Shown here: positions 35,107 to 43,244 of the stretch, piece by piece | How the letters are laid out: each line of letters opens with the position of its first letter | How positions within the stretch are numbered: the stretch's first letter is position 1 | DNA from: Rhizobium sp. L43 | Lineage (GTDB): Bacteria > Pseudomonadota > Alphaproteobacteria > Rhizobiales > Rhizobiaceae | DNA length: 64,000 nucleotides | Reading direction: 5' to 3' | Assembly (NCBI RefSeq): GCF_002531725.1 | Contig: NZ_NWSQ01000018.1 | Span: forward strand, 62,001 to 126,000 | Translations under genes and position numbers: made by a program | Notes under the pieces: model-generated | Told to the model about the DNA's origin: nothing | Database searches by the model: none | Seen by the model: the letters and a program-made list of their open reading frames with translations, nothing else

Positions 35107-36096
35107 GTGTTGCACTCCAGACGCCTTCTTTACATCAACGAGATCGCCCGTTGCGGTTCGATCCGCAAGGCGGCAGCGCGCCTCAATGTGGCGTCATCGG
35201 CGGTCAACAGGCAGATTCTGGCGCTGGAGGAGGAGATCGGCGCACCGCTTTTCGAGCGACTGCCGCGTGGCCTGCGGCTGACGGCTGCCGGCGAACTCTG
35301 CATCGAACATATCCGGGAGGTGCTGAAGAATTACGAGCGTCTGGAGGGGCGTATCCGCAGCCTCAAGATGCAGCAGGCGGGCAAGGTGCGCATGGTGACG
35401 ACCGTTGGCCTTGCCGCCGGGCCGCTGCCCGAAATCATCGCGCGTTTTCTGTCAGAGCATCCGCGCGTCTTCGTCCAGCTGCGCAACGATGCCGGCGGCA
35501 CGACGGCCAGCACCGTTGTATCAGGCGAGGTGGATATCGGTCTCGGCTTCAACATCCCCGCCATGCCCGGCATCCGCACCCTCGGAAATTTCGATATCCC
35601 GATCGGTGTCGTGCTGCCGCCGGGCCATCAGCTGATCGGTCCCGGACCGATCAACCTCGCCGATGTCACTCAGGAAAAACTGGTTCTGGCACAGCCGGGC
35701 ACCAGCCTGCGCGAGGTGATCAACCTTGCTTTTGCGCGCCTGCCCATCCCCGTCGAGCCGGTGCTGGAGACCAATGCATCGGAGATGCTGAAGCAACTCG
35801 TCAAATGCGGCACGGGCCTGACGCTGCTCAATCCGCTCGACGTCATCACCGAATGCCGGCGCGGCGAACTGGTCTTCCGGCCGATCGCCGAACCGCATGC
35901 GCGTTACCAGCAGATGAAGCTGTTTGCCCGCGCCAGGGCGCCGCTCGATGCGGCCACCAGCCTTTTCGTCGAATATCTGCTCGCCGAACTGCTCGGCCTG
36001 GTGCAGGAATTGCAGGCCAAGGGTCATATCCCGCCGGATACGAGATCCGCGGCCGAAGCTATTTCACATAGAGATTCGAAAGCGGATAGGCCTTGA
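35107..36096 (+). CDS. LysR-family transcriptional regulator
   Basis: A 329-residue LysR regulator. The helix-turn-helix is at about residues 8-65 (SIRKAAARLNVASSAVNRQILALEEEIGAPLFERLPRGLRLT, in part) and the effector domain at about 95-300. GTG 35107 is preferred because GGAGAG stands before it; an ATG at 35071 would overlap the predicted operator. It is divergent from the importer-deaminase operon, which it probably controls. The stop overlaps the convergent creatininase-family gene by 38 bases. Confidence 0.9.
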   Translation: MLHSRRLLYINEIARCGSIRKAAARLNVASSAVNRQILALEEEIGAPLFERLPRGLRLTAAGELCIEHIREVLKNYERLEGRIRSLKMQQAGKVRMVTTVGLAAGPLPEIIARFLSEHPRVFVQLRNDAGGTTASTVVSGEVDIGLGFNIPAMPGIRTLGNFDIPIGVVLPPGHQLIGPGPINLADVTQEKLVLAQPGTSLREVINLAFARLPIPVEPVLETNASEMLKQLVKCGTGLTLLNPLDVITECRRGELVFRPIAEPHARYQQMKLFARARAPLDAATSLFVEYLLAELLGLVQELQAKGHIPPDTRSAAEAISHRDSKADRP

Positions 36097-36856
36097 GGTC
36101 TTCGAGCAATTCGACAAACCCCTTGACTTGATGGCGGCAGATCGCATCGCCCTTTTCGGCGGTGGCGATCGAGGCATCGCCGACCACGCCGAGGGGATTG
36201 AGGTCATGCGCAATCCAGGCCAGCGAATGCGGCGGCAGGGGCTGAAGATATTTGGATTGCTGCCGCATCCATTCGGCCTTCGAGGCGAAATTCTCTGCCT
36301 TGTCCATCCGTACCAGCTCAGGGCGGAAGTGCAGCATCAACGACGTCTCGACATCGCCGCCGTGGATGCCGTATTTGCTCTCGTGGTCGCTGACCATGCC
36401 TTCCGGATGGCCAAAACGGCCCCATTGCGTCGAGACCACCGCCATTTGATGGCGTACGCGCAGTTCGCGCGCGACGATGCTCATGATGTCGACATTGCCG
36501 CCATGGGAATTGACGATCACCATCTTCCGCAATCCAGCTTCGGCAACCTTTGCACCGATCGCCGTCCAGATAGGGATGAGCAGCTCGGCGCTGAGCGACA
36601 GTGTGCCGGGACCGTAGACATGTTCGTTGGCCTTGCCGATCTCCTGTGTCGGCAGCACCAATATGTCCAAATCCTCCGGCCGCTGCCTCTTCAGTTCCGC
36701 CAGCATGCCGGTCGCGATAGCGACATCGGTTGCGACCGGCAGATGCGGGCCGTGCTGTTCGGTCGAGGCGATGGGCAGAACGGCAATCGTGGTCTCGGGG
36801 GAGAGGCCGGCAAAATCATATGTGTTGAGCTCGTTCCAGTAAAACGGCGTCGCCAT
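36059..36856 (-). CDS. Creatininase-family amidohydrolase
   Basis: A 265-residue hydrolase of the creatininase (creatinine amidohydrolase/MftE-like) family. Metal residues are in LPIASTEQHGPHLPVATDVAIA (Glu, His, Asp) and NSHGGN, with a further Glu late in the chain. Family members open cyclic amides such as creatinine or cleave formamides and related bonds. The start at 36856 gives the standard MATPFYWNEL opening. It lies beside the LysR gene and may act in the same ring-opening pathway as the deaminase and oxidase. Confidence 0.88.
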   Translation of the reverse strand: MATPFYWNELNTYDFAGLSPETTIAVLPIASTEQHGPHLPVATDVAIATGMLAELKRQRPEDLDILVLPTQEIGKANEHVYGPGTLSLSAELLIPIWTAIGAKVAEAGLRKMVIVNSHGGNVDIMSIVARELRVRHQMAVVSTQWGRFGHPEGMVSDHESKYGIHGGDVETSLMLHFRPELVRMDKAENFASKAEWMRQQSKYLQPLPPHSLAWIAHDLNPLGVVGDASIATAEKGDAICRHQVKGFVELLEDLKAYPLSNLYVK

Positions 36857-37120
36857 GCGGTCGTCCCCTTTTGTCACCTGTCTTGACAGGGAGTAGGGAA
36901 TAACGATGAGCGCGAAAAGCATCATTTTGTGTGCATGGCGCTGCTTTTTTTCGTGCGCCGATACCCCAATTGCCATCGTCCCCGGTGTGATGCTGAAGGC
37001 CGGTGCGAAATAACGGTGGCTGGGATAGTAGAGATGATAGCCTTGCCTCGTTTGCGCAAAGGCTTAGCGTGCGCAACGATCGATCTTTTCGGATTGCGAA
37101 TTGTCTCGACAGAGAAGGAT

Positions 37121-37765
37121 CTACCAGCGGAGCAGCCGAGGACCGGTGAAGGCGCCGAGCGCGCCGGTGAGCAGGATCCCGAGGGAATACCAGATCAGCA
37201 CGAAGGGCATGCCGTTTTCGGTGCAAAACCACGAATAGACCCAGGCGCCCGCTGCTCCCGCGGCAATGCCGGCGACGAAGCCGGTCAGCCTGAGATCCGA
37301 GGGCGCCGCGCGGCGCAATGCCCAGACCACGCCGGCATAGACCGGCAATGCGAAGCCGACGATCAGCAACGGGCAATGGAGCGCCGAAGAGCCGAGGATC
37401 AGCACCCGGTAAGACCCAGCGGGAGCCATCATCAGCTGGATCGCTGCGACCGCCGTCATGGCGGCGATGATCGAGACCAGCCAACCGAAAAACCGTCCTT
37501 CGGAACCGTCGGGGCGGGAAAGCCGGAAGACGGCGAAGAGAGCCACCACGGCAATCACGGCATTGTAGGCCGATTTGATCCAGAAGACCGGCAGCATCAG
37601 CACATCAGGCATATCGACCCTGAGGCCGAGAATGGCCAGCATCAGCAGCAGCGAGAGCCCGAGGGCCGGCAAGAGGCCAAGCGCGAAGCGGCGCCGCAGC
37701 GCATGGCGCGGCACCGGCTTCAGGTCGCTGACCAAGCTTTCGATGATGTCGTCCGTCTTTGTCAC
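37121..37765 (-). CDS. nrsF: NrsF-like membrane anti-sigma factor
   Basis: A 214-residue protein of the NrsF (DUF1109) family. A short cytoplasmic N-terminus (MTKTDDIIESLVSDLKPVPR) is followed by six hydrophobic helices. NrsF proteins hold a SigF-type ECF sigma factor at the membrane until an oxidant signal arrives. Two cysteines in the membrane region (LHCPLL and SWFCTENG) are candidates for the sensing residues. Its start overlaps the sigma gene stop (ATGA). Confidence 0.88.
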   Translation of the reverse strand: MTKTDDIIESLVSDLKPVPRHALRRRFALGLLPALGLSLLLMLAILGLRVDMPDVLMLPVFWIKSAYNAVIAVVALFAVFRLSRPDGSEGRFFGWLVSIIAAMTAVAAIQLMMAPAGSYRVLILGSSALHCPLLIVGFALPVYAGVVWALRRAAPSDLRLTGFVAGIAAGAAGAWVYSWFCTENGMPFVLIWYSLGILLTGALGAFTGPRLLRW

Positions 37766-38310
37766 GATGCGCCTCGCAATCTCTCTCCGAGCGCCTTGAG
37801 CGCCCGGTGGATGCCGACTTTCACCGCCGATTCCGACTGGCCGGTGCGGCTTGCGGTGTCGGCGACCGATTGGCCCTCGAGTTTTACCTGCCGGATCAGT
37901 TCCTGCTGTCTCAGCGGCAAGCCGTCGAGCAACCGCTCGACATCCATGCGGGCCGTCAGCGCATCTTCGCTGAAGTCGCTTTCGATCTCCTCGCCAAGCT
38001 CGGTCTCACTAAGCTTGCGTCCACCGTGGCCGCGATGATGGTCGATCAGCTTGTAGCGGGCGATCGAGAAGAACCATGCCGTGAAAGGTCTGTTTCGGTC
38101 ATAGGTGGATCGACGGGAATGCAGGGCCAGCAATGTCTCCTGCACCAGATCTTCCATATCCGCCTTCGTCGCCGCAGCCATCCGGCGGCTGTAATAACCG
38201 ACAAGCAGCGCGCGCAAAACCGTCAGCAAACGCCGATAGGCCGCCTCGTCCCCGTCGAGGGACAGAAGCATCAGGGCTTTCAGGGCTTCTTCCGAACGGG
38301 CGGTTGTCAT
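37762..38310 (-). CDS. sigF: ECF sigma factor, SigF type
   Basis: A 182-residue ECF sigma factor. Region 2 includes DMEDLVQETLLALHSRRSTYDRNRPFTAWFFSIARYKLID (in part), and region 4 ends in the helix-turn-helix SVADTASRTGQSESAVKVGIHRALKAL. ATG 38310 was chosen over a TTG at 38343 because the predicted sigma-F promoter lies between them. It is paired with nrsF downstream and divergent from the mrpX-yedZ-yedY set, the gene arrangement of the Azospira hypochlorite-defence locus. Confidence 0.92.
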   Translation of the reverse strand: MTTARSEEALKALMLLSLDGDEAAYRRLLTVLRALLVGYYSRRMAAATKADMEDLVQETLLALHSRRSTYDRNRPFTAWFFSIARYKLIDHHRGHGGRKLSETELGEEIESDFSEDALTARMDVERLLDGLPLRQQELIRQVKLEGQSVADTASRTGQSESAVKVGIHRALKALGERLRGAS

Positions 38311-38326
38311 GCTGTCAGAGACTTCA

Positions 38327-38351
38327 TTCGGAAAAGCAGCCAATCGGTTAC
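38327..38351 (-). promoter_or_regulatory. Predicted SigF promoter for sigF-nrsF
   Basis: On the minus strand GTAACC and CGAA are separated by 15 bases, close to the sigma-F promoter form GTAAC(C)-N16-CGAA known from Caulobacter. It implies autoregulation with a very short leader before ATG 38310. Confidence 0.55.
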
Positions 38352-38406
38352 AGAGAAGATCAAAAACAATATCGGCATCACAGCTCTATCACATGCGCGT
38401 GAAGCT

Positions 38407-38432
38407 GTAACGCATCCCCACACTCGCTCGAA
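38407..38432 (+). promoter_or_regulatory. Predicted SigF promoter for mrpX-yedZ-yedY
   Basis: GTAACG and CGAA are separated by 16 bases, matching the sigma-F form seen on the other strand for sigF itself. It starts the transcript of the methionine-rich peptide gene about 60 bases downstream. Confidence 0.65.
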
Positions 38433-38496
38433 TGGGCTGATGTGAGCCATCGGCAGACCGCCGGCGGACACGGCAATTCCATTTCAGGAGAATTCC

Positions 38497-38745
38497 ATGA
38501 CCAAGTTTCTTTCCAGCCTTGCAGCCTGCACCTTCATCATCGGCCTTTCACTCGCCGGCGTGGCGTCGGCTGAGGACGCCATGAAGTCCGATGCGATGAA
38601 GAAGGACACGATGCACAGCGACGCGATGTCGAAGGACGCGATGAAGACATCAGGCACCAAGATGGACTGCACTCATAAGGCCGGCATGGAAAAGGACGCG
38701 ATGAAAAAGGCCGACATGATGAAGACCTGCGACGCGATGAAGTAG
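38497..38745 (+). CDS. mrpX: Methionine-rich periplasmic MXKDX-repeat peptide
   Basis: An 82-residue secreted peptide. A Sec signal covers residues 1-25, ending GVASA. The 57-residue mature part is almost all DAMK/DxMK-type repeats with 11 methionines, many lysines and aspartates and two cysteines. It matches the MXKDX repeat family. In Azospira suillum the homologous MrpX is oxidised by hypochlorite as a sacrificial methionine sink and is reduced again by YedY1. AGGAG lies before the ATG. A hairpin after the stop separates it from the reductase genes. Confidence 0.9.
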   Translation: MTKFLSSLAACTFIIGLSLAGVASAEDAMKSDAMKKDTMHSDAMSKDAMKTSGTKMDCTHKAGMEKDAMKKADMMKTCDAMK

Positions 38746-38759
38746 GCGTCTCGCAGTTG

Positions 38760-38793
38760 CGCGGCCGCTGAAACTTTATCCGCGGCGGCCGCG
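38760..38793 (+). terminator. Attenuator-like hairpin after mrpX
   Basis: A 9-bp stem (CGCGGCCGC with GCGGCCGCG) with a 16-base loop is followed by TCTTCTTCTTCC. It lies between mrpX and yedZ, so partial termination here would give excess peptide over the reductase. Confidence 0.55.
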
Positions 38794-38833
38794 TCTTCTT
38801 CTTCCGAAATGTCCATTCATCCGGAGAACCATC

Positions 38834-39676
38834 ATGGCGACGATCGATGCCGGCGAACAAACCGGTCACACCCTCATCTACCGCCACAGCCTTGTCGTCC
38901 GCCTGTCGCACTGGGTGAACGTGCTTTGCCTCACGCTGCTGCTGTTCAGCGGCCTGCAGATATTCAATGCTCACCCGGCGCTCTATTGGGGCCAGTATGG
39001 CGCCGACAACGACCCTTCCTTCATCTCCATGGAAGCCATCGACGATGGCGACCAGGTGAAGGGGCTGACGCATTTGGGTTCGCTGACCTTCGATACGACA
39101 GGCTTGCTCGGACTCTCGGATGTCGACGGCGAGGCGACAGCGAGGGGGTTCCCAAGCTGGCTCACGGTTCCCAGCTATCAGGACCTGTCGGCCGGCCGGC
39201 GCTGGCATTTCTTCTTTGCCTGGCTCTTCGTCCTCAACGGCCTCGTCTATCTCGTCTACGGACTGGTCAGCCGGCATTTCCGCAGGGATCTCGCCCCGAG
39301 CGGCAACGAGCTGAGACCCACGCATCTCGGTCATGAAGTCGTCAATCATATCAGGCTGCGCTTTCCGAAAGGCCCCGAGGCACGGCACTACAACACGCTG
39401 CAGAAGCTGACCTATCTCCTGGTGATCTTCCTGCTGCTGCCGTTGATGGTTGCGACGGGGCTCACCATGTCGCCGGGCTTCAACGCCGTGGCGCCCTGGC
39501 TGCTCGATGTCTTCGGCGGACGGCAATCGGCCCGCACCCTCCATTTCCTCACCGCCTTTTCGCTCGTCGCCTTCGTCGTCGTGCATGTCGCCATGGTGAT
39601 CCTGTCGGGTGTCTTCAACAATCTGCGATCGATGATCACCGGCTACTACGCTATCGAACAGGGAGACAGACAATGA
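38834..39676 (+). CDS. yedZ1: Membrane cytochrome b, YedZ1-like electron donor
   Basis: A 280-residue cytochrome b561/thiosulfate-reductase-type membrane protein. Helices occur near residues 20-45, 115-145, 195-215 and 240-265. Candidate haem-ligand histidines lie in RLSHWVN, RHFRRD, RTLHFLT and VVHVAM. It should pass electrons from the quinol pool to the periplasmic molybdenum enzyme encoded next, whose start overlaps its stop (ATGA). It is longer than MsrQ/YedZ and belongs to the type paired with YedY1 in SigF-controlled loci. Confidence 0.87.
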   Translation: MATIDAGEQTGHTLIYRHSLVVRLSHWVNVLCLTLLLFSGLQIFNAHPALYWGQYGADNDPSFISMEAIDDGDQVKGLTHLGSLTFDTTGLLGLSDVDGEATARGFPSWLTVPSYQDLSAGRRWHFFFAWLFVLNGLVYLVYGLVSRHFRRDLAPSGNELRPTHLGHEVVNHIRLRFPKGPEARHYNTLQKLTYLLVIFLLLPLMVATGLTMSPGFNAVAPWLLDVFGGRQSARTLHFLTAFSLVAFVVVHVAMVILSGVFNNLRSMITGYYAIEQGDRQ

Positions 39677-40449
39677 GCCGCCTGATCACCCGCCGCCGCT
39701 TCCTGATCGGCTCGACCCTGACCGCCTCTGCTTTGGGACTAAGCGGATGCGACGCATTGGTCGAAAACGACCGGACGAAGTCGGTTCTGAAGATCGCCGA
39801 GGGTTTCAGCATGAAGACGCAGCGCTTGCTGCTCGGCGACAAGGCGTTGGCCCGTGAATTCAGCGAGGCCGATCTGTCGCCGATCTTTCGCTCCAACGGC
39901 ACCAGCATGCCTGACAATCCGCAATATCTCGACTGGATGAGCCGGCAGTTCTCGACCTGGAGACTTGATGTCGGCGGACTGGTGGAAAAGCGGTCGCAAT
40001 TTTCGCTCGCGCAGCTGAAGACGATGCCGTCGCGCACCCAGATCACCCGGCACGACTGCGTCGAAGGCTGGAGCGCGATCGGCAAATGGACGGGCCTGCC
40101 GCTCGGCGCCCTGCTCCAATCGGTCGGGCTGAAACCCCAGGCGCGCTACATCGTGTTCCACTGCGCCGATGAATACGAAAAGACGCTGGATAGTACCGGC
40201 TGGTACTATGAGAGTATCGATCTGGTCGATGCCTTCCATCCGCAGACGATCCTTGCCTATTCGATGAATGGACGCGACCTGGAAGTGGCGCATGGCGCGC
40301 CGCTGAGGCTCAGGGTCGAGCGGCAGCTCGGCTATAAGCAGGCGAAGTATCTGACCGGCATCGAAGCGGTCGCGGATCTTGGCCAGCTTTACGGCGGCAA
40401 TGGCGGTTTCTGGGAAGATCGCGGCTACGAATGGTATGCCGGGATCTAA
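39673..40449 (+). CDS. yedY1: Periplasmic molybdopterin oxidoreductase, YedY1-like methionine sulfoxide reductase
   Basis: A 258-residue enzyme with the sulfite-oxidase-type molybdopterin fold. The N-terminus has a twin-arginine signal (RRRFLIG) and a possible lipobox (LSGC), so it is exported folded, perhaps as a lipoprotein. The molybdenum-ligating cysteine is C129 in RHDCVEGWS. In the SigF/NrsF system, YedY1 reduces methionine sulfoxide in MrpX with electrons from YedZ1. Family members otherwise include sulfite dehydrogenases, so the assignment rests on the gene set. Confidence 0.87.
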   Translation: MSRLITRRRFLIGSTLTASALGLSGCDALVENDRTKSVLKIAEGFSMKTQRLLLGDKALAREFSEADLSPIFRSNGTSMPDNPQYLDWMSRQFSTWRLDVGGLVEKRSQFSLAQLKTMPSRTQITRHDCVEGWSAIGKWTGLPLGALLQSVGLKPQARYIVFHCADEYEKTLDSTGWYYESIDLVDAFHPQTILAYSMNGRDLEVAHGAPLRLRVERQLGYKQAKYLTGIEAVADLGQLYGGNGGFWEDRGYEWYAGI

Positions 40450-40535
40450 GTCCCGCAGGCCGGCTTTGGCACTCGTGTTCTACGTTTATGCGGCGGATTG
40501 ACGCACAACTCTTGCGATGATATCTATGCCTGAAT

Positions 40536-40554
40536 TGGTCAGGCCATTTGACCA
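40536..40554. promoter_or_regulatory. Candidate GntR/FadR-type operator
   Basis: TGGTCA and TGACCA form a perfect inverted repeat around seven bases, 38 bases before the regulator start. TGGTnnnnACCA-like dyads are usual for FadR-subfamily repressors, so autoregulation is likely. Confidence 0.6.
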
Positions 40555-40591
40555 GCTGCGCGCTTGAGGAGAAGCCGCCGAGGAGGCCACG

Positions 40592-41350
40592 ATGTTTTCG
40601 CCTGTTGAATCACGCCGCCTCTATCGGCAGGTGGCGGACCAGATCCGCTTGATGATCGCGAGCGGCGAGCTTGCCGTCGGCCAGCGGTTGCCGGCCGAGC
40701 GCGACCTGGCGGAGCAGTTGTCGGTGTCACGCCCGACCGTCCGCGAGGCGCTGATCGTCCTAGAGGTCGAAGGCCTGGTCAATATCCGCATGGGATCCGG
40801 CATCTATGTCGTGCGCCAGCATGCCGCTGATGTGGCCGGGGCCGAGCGCGAGCCGGTGGAGGGGCCTTTCGAGCTGCTGCAGGCGCGCGCCATCATCGAA
40901 TGCGCCATTGCCGAAGAGGCCGCAGGCCGCGCCAGGCCCGAGGATATCGCTCTGCTCGACGAAACGCTGATGCGCATGAGCGGCGTGGTCAATGATGCGA
41001 GCGCCGTGCTTGCCGCCGATCGAGCCTTCCACACCGGCATTGCCGCCATTGTCGGCAATGCGACATTGATCCGGGTGACTGGCGAGATGTTCGACATGCG
41101 CATGACCCCTTATTTCGCGCGGCTCGCGAGCCATTTCGAGGGGCCGGGCACATGGCGCAGCGCCGTGGATGAGCATCGGGCCATTCGCGACGCAATCGCC
41201 GCCAGCGATGCCGCGGGCGCGAAGGCCGCCATGCGCGCCCATCTCACCATGTCGCAGAAGAGGTTTTCCGAGAGCTTCGGGGAGGAGTTTTCGGGAGAGG
41301 AGGAGCGCGGCCGCGGCAAGCGGTCCGCGAAAGGAACGACCAAGACTTAA
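40592..41350 (+). CDS. GntR-family regulator (UxuR/FadR type)
   Basis: A 252-residue repressor. The winged helix covers residues 8-75 (LPAERDLAEQLSVSRPTVREALIVLEVEGLVNIRMGSGIYV, in part), and the FCD effector domain covers about 95-220 with AADRAFHTGIAAI. Relatives such as UxuR and ExuR respond to hexuronates or aldonates. It heads the TRAP transporter-dehydrogenase set and very likely represses it through the dyad at 40536-40554. The C-terminal ~25 residues are charged and variable. Confidence 0.9.
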   Translation: MFSPVESRRLYRQVADQIRLMIASGELAVGQRLPAERDLAEQLSVSRPTVREALIVLEVEGLVNIRMGSGIYVVRQHAADVAGAEREPVEGPFELLQARAIIECAIAEEAAGRARPEDIALLDETLMRMSGVVNDASAVLAADRAFHTGIAAIVGNATLIRVTGEMFDMRMTPYFARLASHFEGPGTWRSAVDEHRAIRDAIAASDAAGAKAAMRAHLTMSQKRFSESFGEEFSGEEERGRGKRSAKGTTKT

Positions 41351-41373
41351 ACATGAGCTCGGAGGAGAGAGCG

Positions 41374-42348
41374 ATGAAGAAGAGACTGGCAACGATACTG
41401 TGCACCGCAGCCGCGATCATGGCGAGCAGCGCGATCGCGCATGCCGAGACCGTGCTGAAATGGGCGCATGTTTATGAAACGTCCGAGCCCTTCCACACGG
41501 ATTCCGTCTGGGCTGCGGAAGAGATCAACAAGCGCACCGACGGGCGTTACAAGATCGAGGTCTACCCGGCCTCGCAGCTCGGCAAGGAAGCGGATATCAA
41601 CCAGGGTCTCAAGCTCGGGACGGTCGACATCATCATCTCGGGATCGAGCTTTGCGGCCCGCGACTACAAGCCGATCGGCGTCACCTACTTCCCCTATATT
41701 TTCCGCGGCCCCGATCACCTGATCGCCTACACCAAGAGCGATGTCTTCAAGCGCCTTGCCAAAGGCTATGAAGACAAGACCGGCAACCACATCGCCGCCG
41801 TCAGCTATTACGGCACGCGTCATACGACATCGAACAAGCCGATTGCCAAATGCGCCGACATGCAGGGCTTGAAGATCCGCGTGCCCGACGTTCCGGCCTA
41901 TCTCGCCATGCCGCGCGCCTGCGGCGCCAACACCACGCCGATCGCCTTTGCCGAAGTCTATCTCGCTCTGCAGAACGGCACGGTCGAGGCGCAGGAAAAC
42001 CCGCTGACGACCATCGAGGCGAAGAAGTTCTACGAAGTCCAGAAGAACATCATCCTCACCGGTCACATCGTCGATCATCTCAACACCGTGGTCTCGAAGA
42101 CCCGATGGGCAAGCCTTTCCGACGAAGACAAGAAGATCTTCGGCGAGGTCATGCAGGAGGCCGCCGAGCGCACCAGCAAGACGATCGCCGGCAAGGAAAA
42201 CAGCCTCATCGCGACCTTCAAGGAAAAGGGCCTGAATGTCGCCGAAGTCGACAAGACCGATTTCGAAAAGACCGTGATGGAAAAGGTCAAGTTCGAGGAC
42301 TTCGGCTACGAAAAGGCCGATTGGGAAGCGATCCGCGCGATCCAGTAA
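41374..42348 (+). CDS. dctP: TRAP transporter substrate-binding protein (DctP type)
   Basis: A periplasmic sugar-acid binding protein of 324 residues. The signal peptide ends about SSAIAHA. The family core is seen in KWAHVYETSEPFHTDSVWAAEEI, the carboxylate-binding arginine in LKIRVPDVP and VEAQENPLTTI. ATG 41374 was chosen because GGAGGAG precedes it. With a UxuR-type regulator and an idonate dehydrogenase, an aldonate or hexuronate ligand is likely. Confidence 0.93.
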   Translation: MKKRLATILCTAAAIMASSAIAHAETVLKWAHVYETSEPFHTDSVWAAEEINKRTDGRYKIEVYPASQLGKEADINQGLKLGTVDIIISGSSFAARDYKPIGVTYFPYIFRGPDHLIAYTKSDVFKRLAKGYEDKTGNHIAAVSYYGTRHTTSNKPIAKCADMQGLKIRVPDVPAYLAMPRACGANTTPIAFAEVYLALQNGTVEAQENPLTTIEAKKFYEVQKNIILTGHIVDHLNTVVSKTRWASLSDEDKKIFGEVMQEAAERTSKTIAGKENSLIATFKEKGLNVAEVDKTDFEKTVMEKVKFEDFGYEKADWEAIRAIQ

Positions 42349-42394
42349 AGCACGGCCAACGACACTTTCGTAATGCATGTTCGTGGCGATGACC

Positions 42395-42569
42395 GCCCCT
42401 CACCCTAACCTTACCGGGGTCGAGCCACTCGTCTCGACCCGTCCTTCGGACCCCCGTAAACGGGGCGAGGGGACGTGCTCTGCGAGACGTGGTCGAGAGA
42501 CCGAGAGATTGCGGCATGGTCCCTTCGCCCCGTTCACGGGGAGAAGGTGGCGGCAGCCGGATGAGGGGC
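42395..42569. repeat. RIME-like palindromic intergenic repeat within the TRAP operon
   Basis: A 175-base element bounded by inverted GCCCCTCA ends. Inside are arms such as CCCCGTTCACGGGG and the stretch GAGAAGGTGGCGGCAGCCGG, familiar from dispersed rhizobial repeats (RIME type). It contains no gene. It separates dctP from dctQ by 319 bases in what is otherwise a compact operon and could fold into large RNA hairpins in the transcript. Confidence 0.7.
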
Positions 42570-42667
42570 AGATACGACCGAGCAAAGGACGATGTTTGTC
42601 ACCAAATTGAAGCGCGCGCCGCCCGCACGCCGCGCGCCTTCCTTCTCCAACCGCAACAAGGCCGATC

Positions 42668-43240
42668 ATGTCGCAAGAAATTCACACCCCCATCACGGCC
42701 GAGGAGATCGGCCACGAATTCGAAGGACACGCGCCAACTGCAAACGTCTCGGACTACGCCGTCGAAGACTGGATCACGCTGGTCGTCTTCTGGCTGATGG
42801 CGGGTTGCGTCTTTCTGCAGTTCTTCACGCGCTATGTGCTGAACGACAGCTATGCGTGGACCGAGGAGATTGCGATCAACTGCCTGATCGGCGTGGTTTT
42901 TCTCGGTTCCGTCATGTGCGTGCGGACGTCGCGGCATATCCAGGTGGACGTGTTCTATCACTATACGCCGGCAGGTCTGGCGCGCGTGCTCGCCACCTTC
43001 GTCGATATCGTCCGCATCGGCTTCTTCGCCTATGGCTGCCATCTGATGTGGCGCTACGTCGACATCGTCGCCGACGAGCAGATGGTCACCATCGACCTGC
43101 CGCGCAACATCGTCTTCTACTCCGTTCTCGTCGCCTTCGCGCTGATGCTGATCCGCGCGATCATCGTCTTCGTCGCCAATATCCGTCGCGGCTACTCCGT
43201 TCTGGAGCGCCCCGAAGAATTCCAGACCATCGAGGGGTGA
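42668..43240 (+). CDS. dctQ: TRAP transporter small permease (DctQ type)
   Basis: A 190-residue membrane protein with four predicted helices, beginning after a ~45-residue soluble N-terminus that is longer than usual. FFTRYVLNDSYAWTEEIAINCLIGVVFLGSV (in part) is the DctQ family signature. It forms the complex with DctM, whose gene begins four bases after its stop. Confidence 0.92.
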   Translation: MSQEIHTPITAEEIGHEFEGHAPTANVSDYAVEDWITLVVFWLMAGCVFLQFFTRYVLNDSYAWTEEIAINCLIGVVFLGSVMCVRTSRHIQVDVFYHYTPAGLARVLATFVDIVRIGFFAYGCHLMWRYVDIVADEQMVTIDLPRNIVFYSVLVAFALMLIRAIIVFVANIRRGYSVLERPEEFQTIEG

Positions 43241-43244
43241 TCCG

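Noticed and set aside
42400-42669. Small open frames within the RIME-like repeat
   Set aside because: They are carried by the palindromic repeat and have no start signals.
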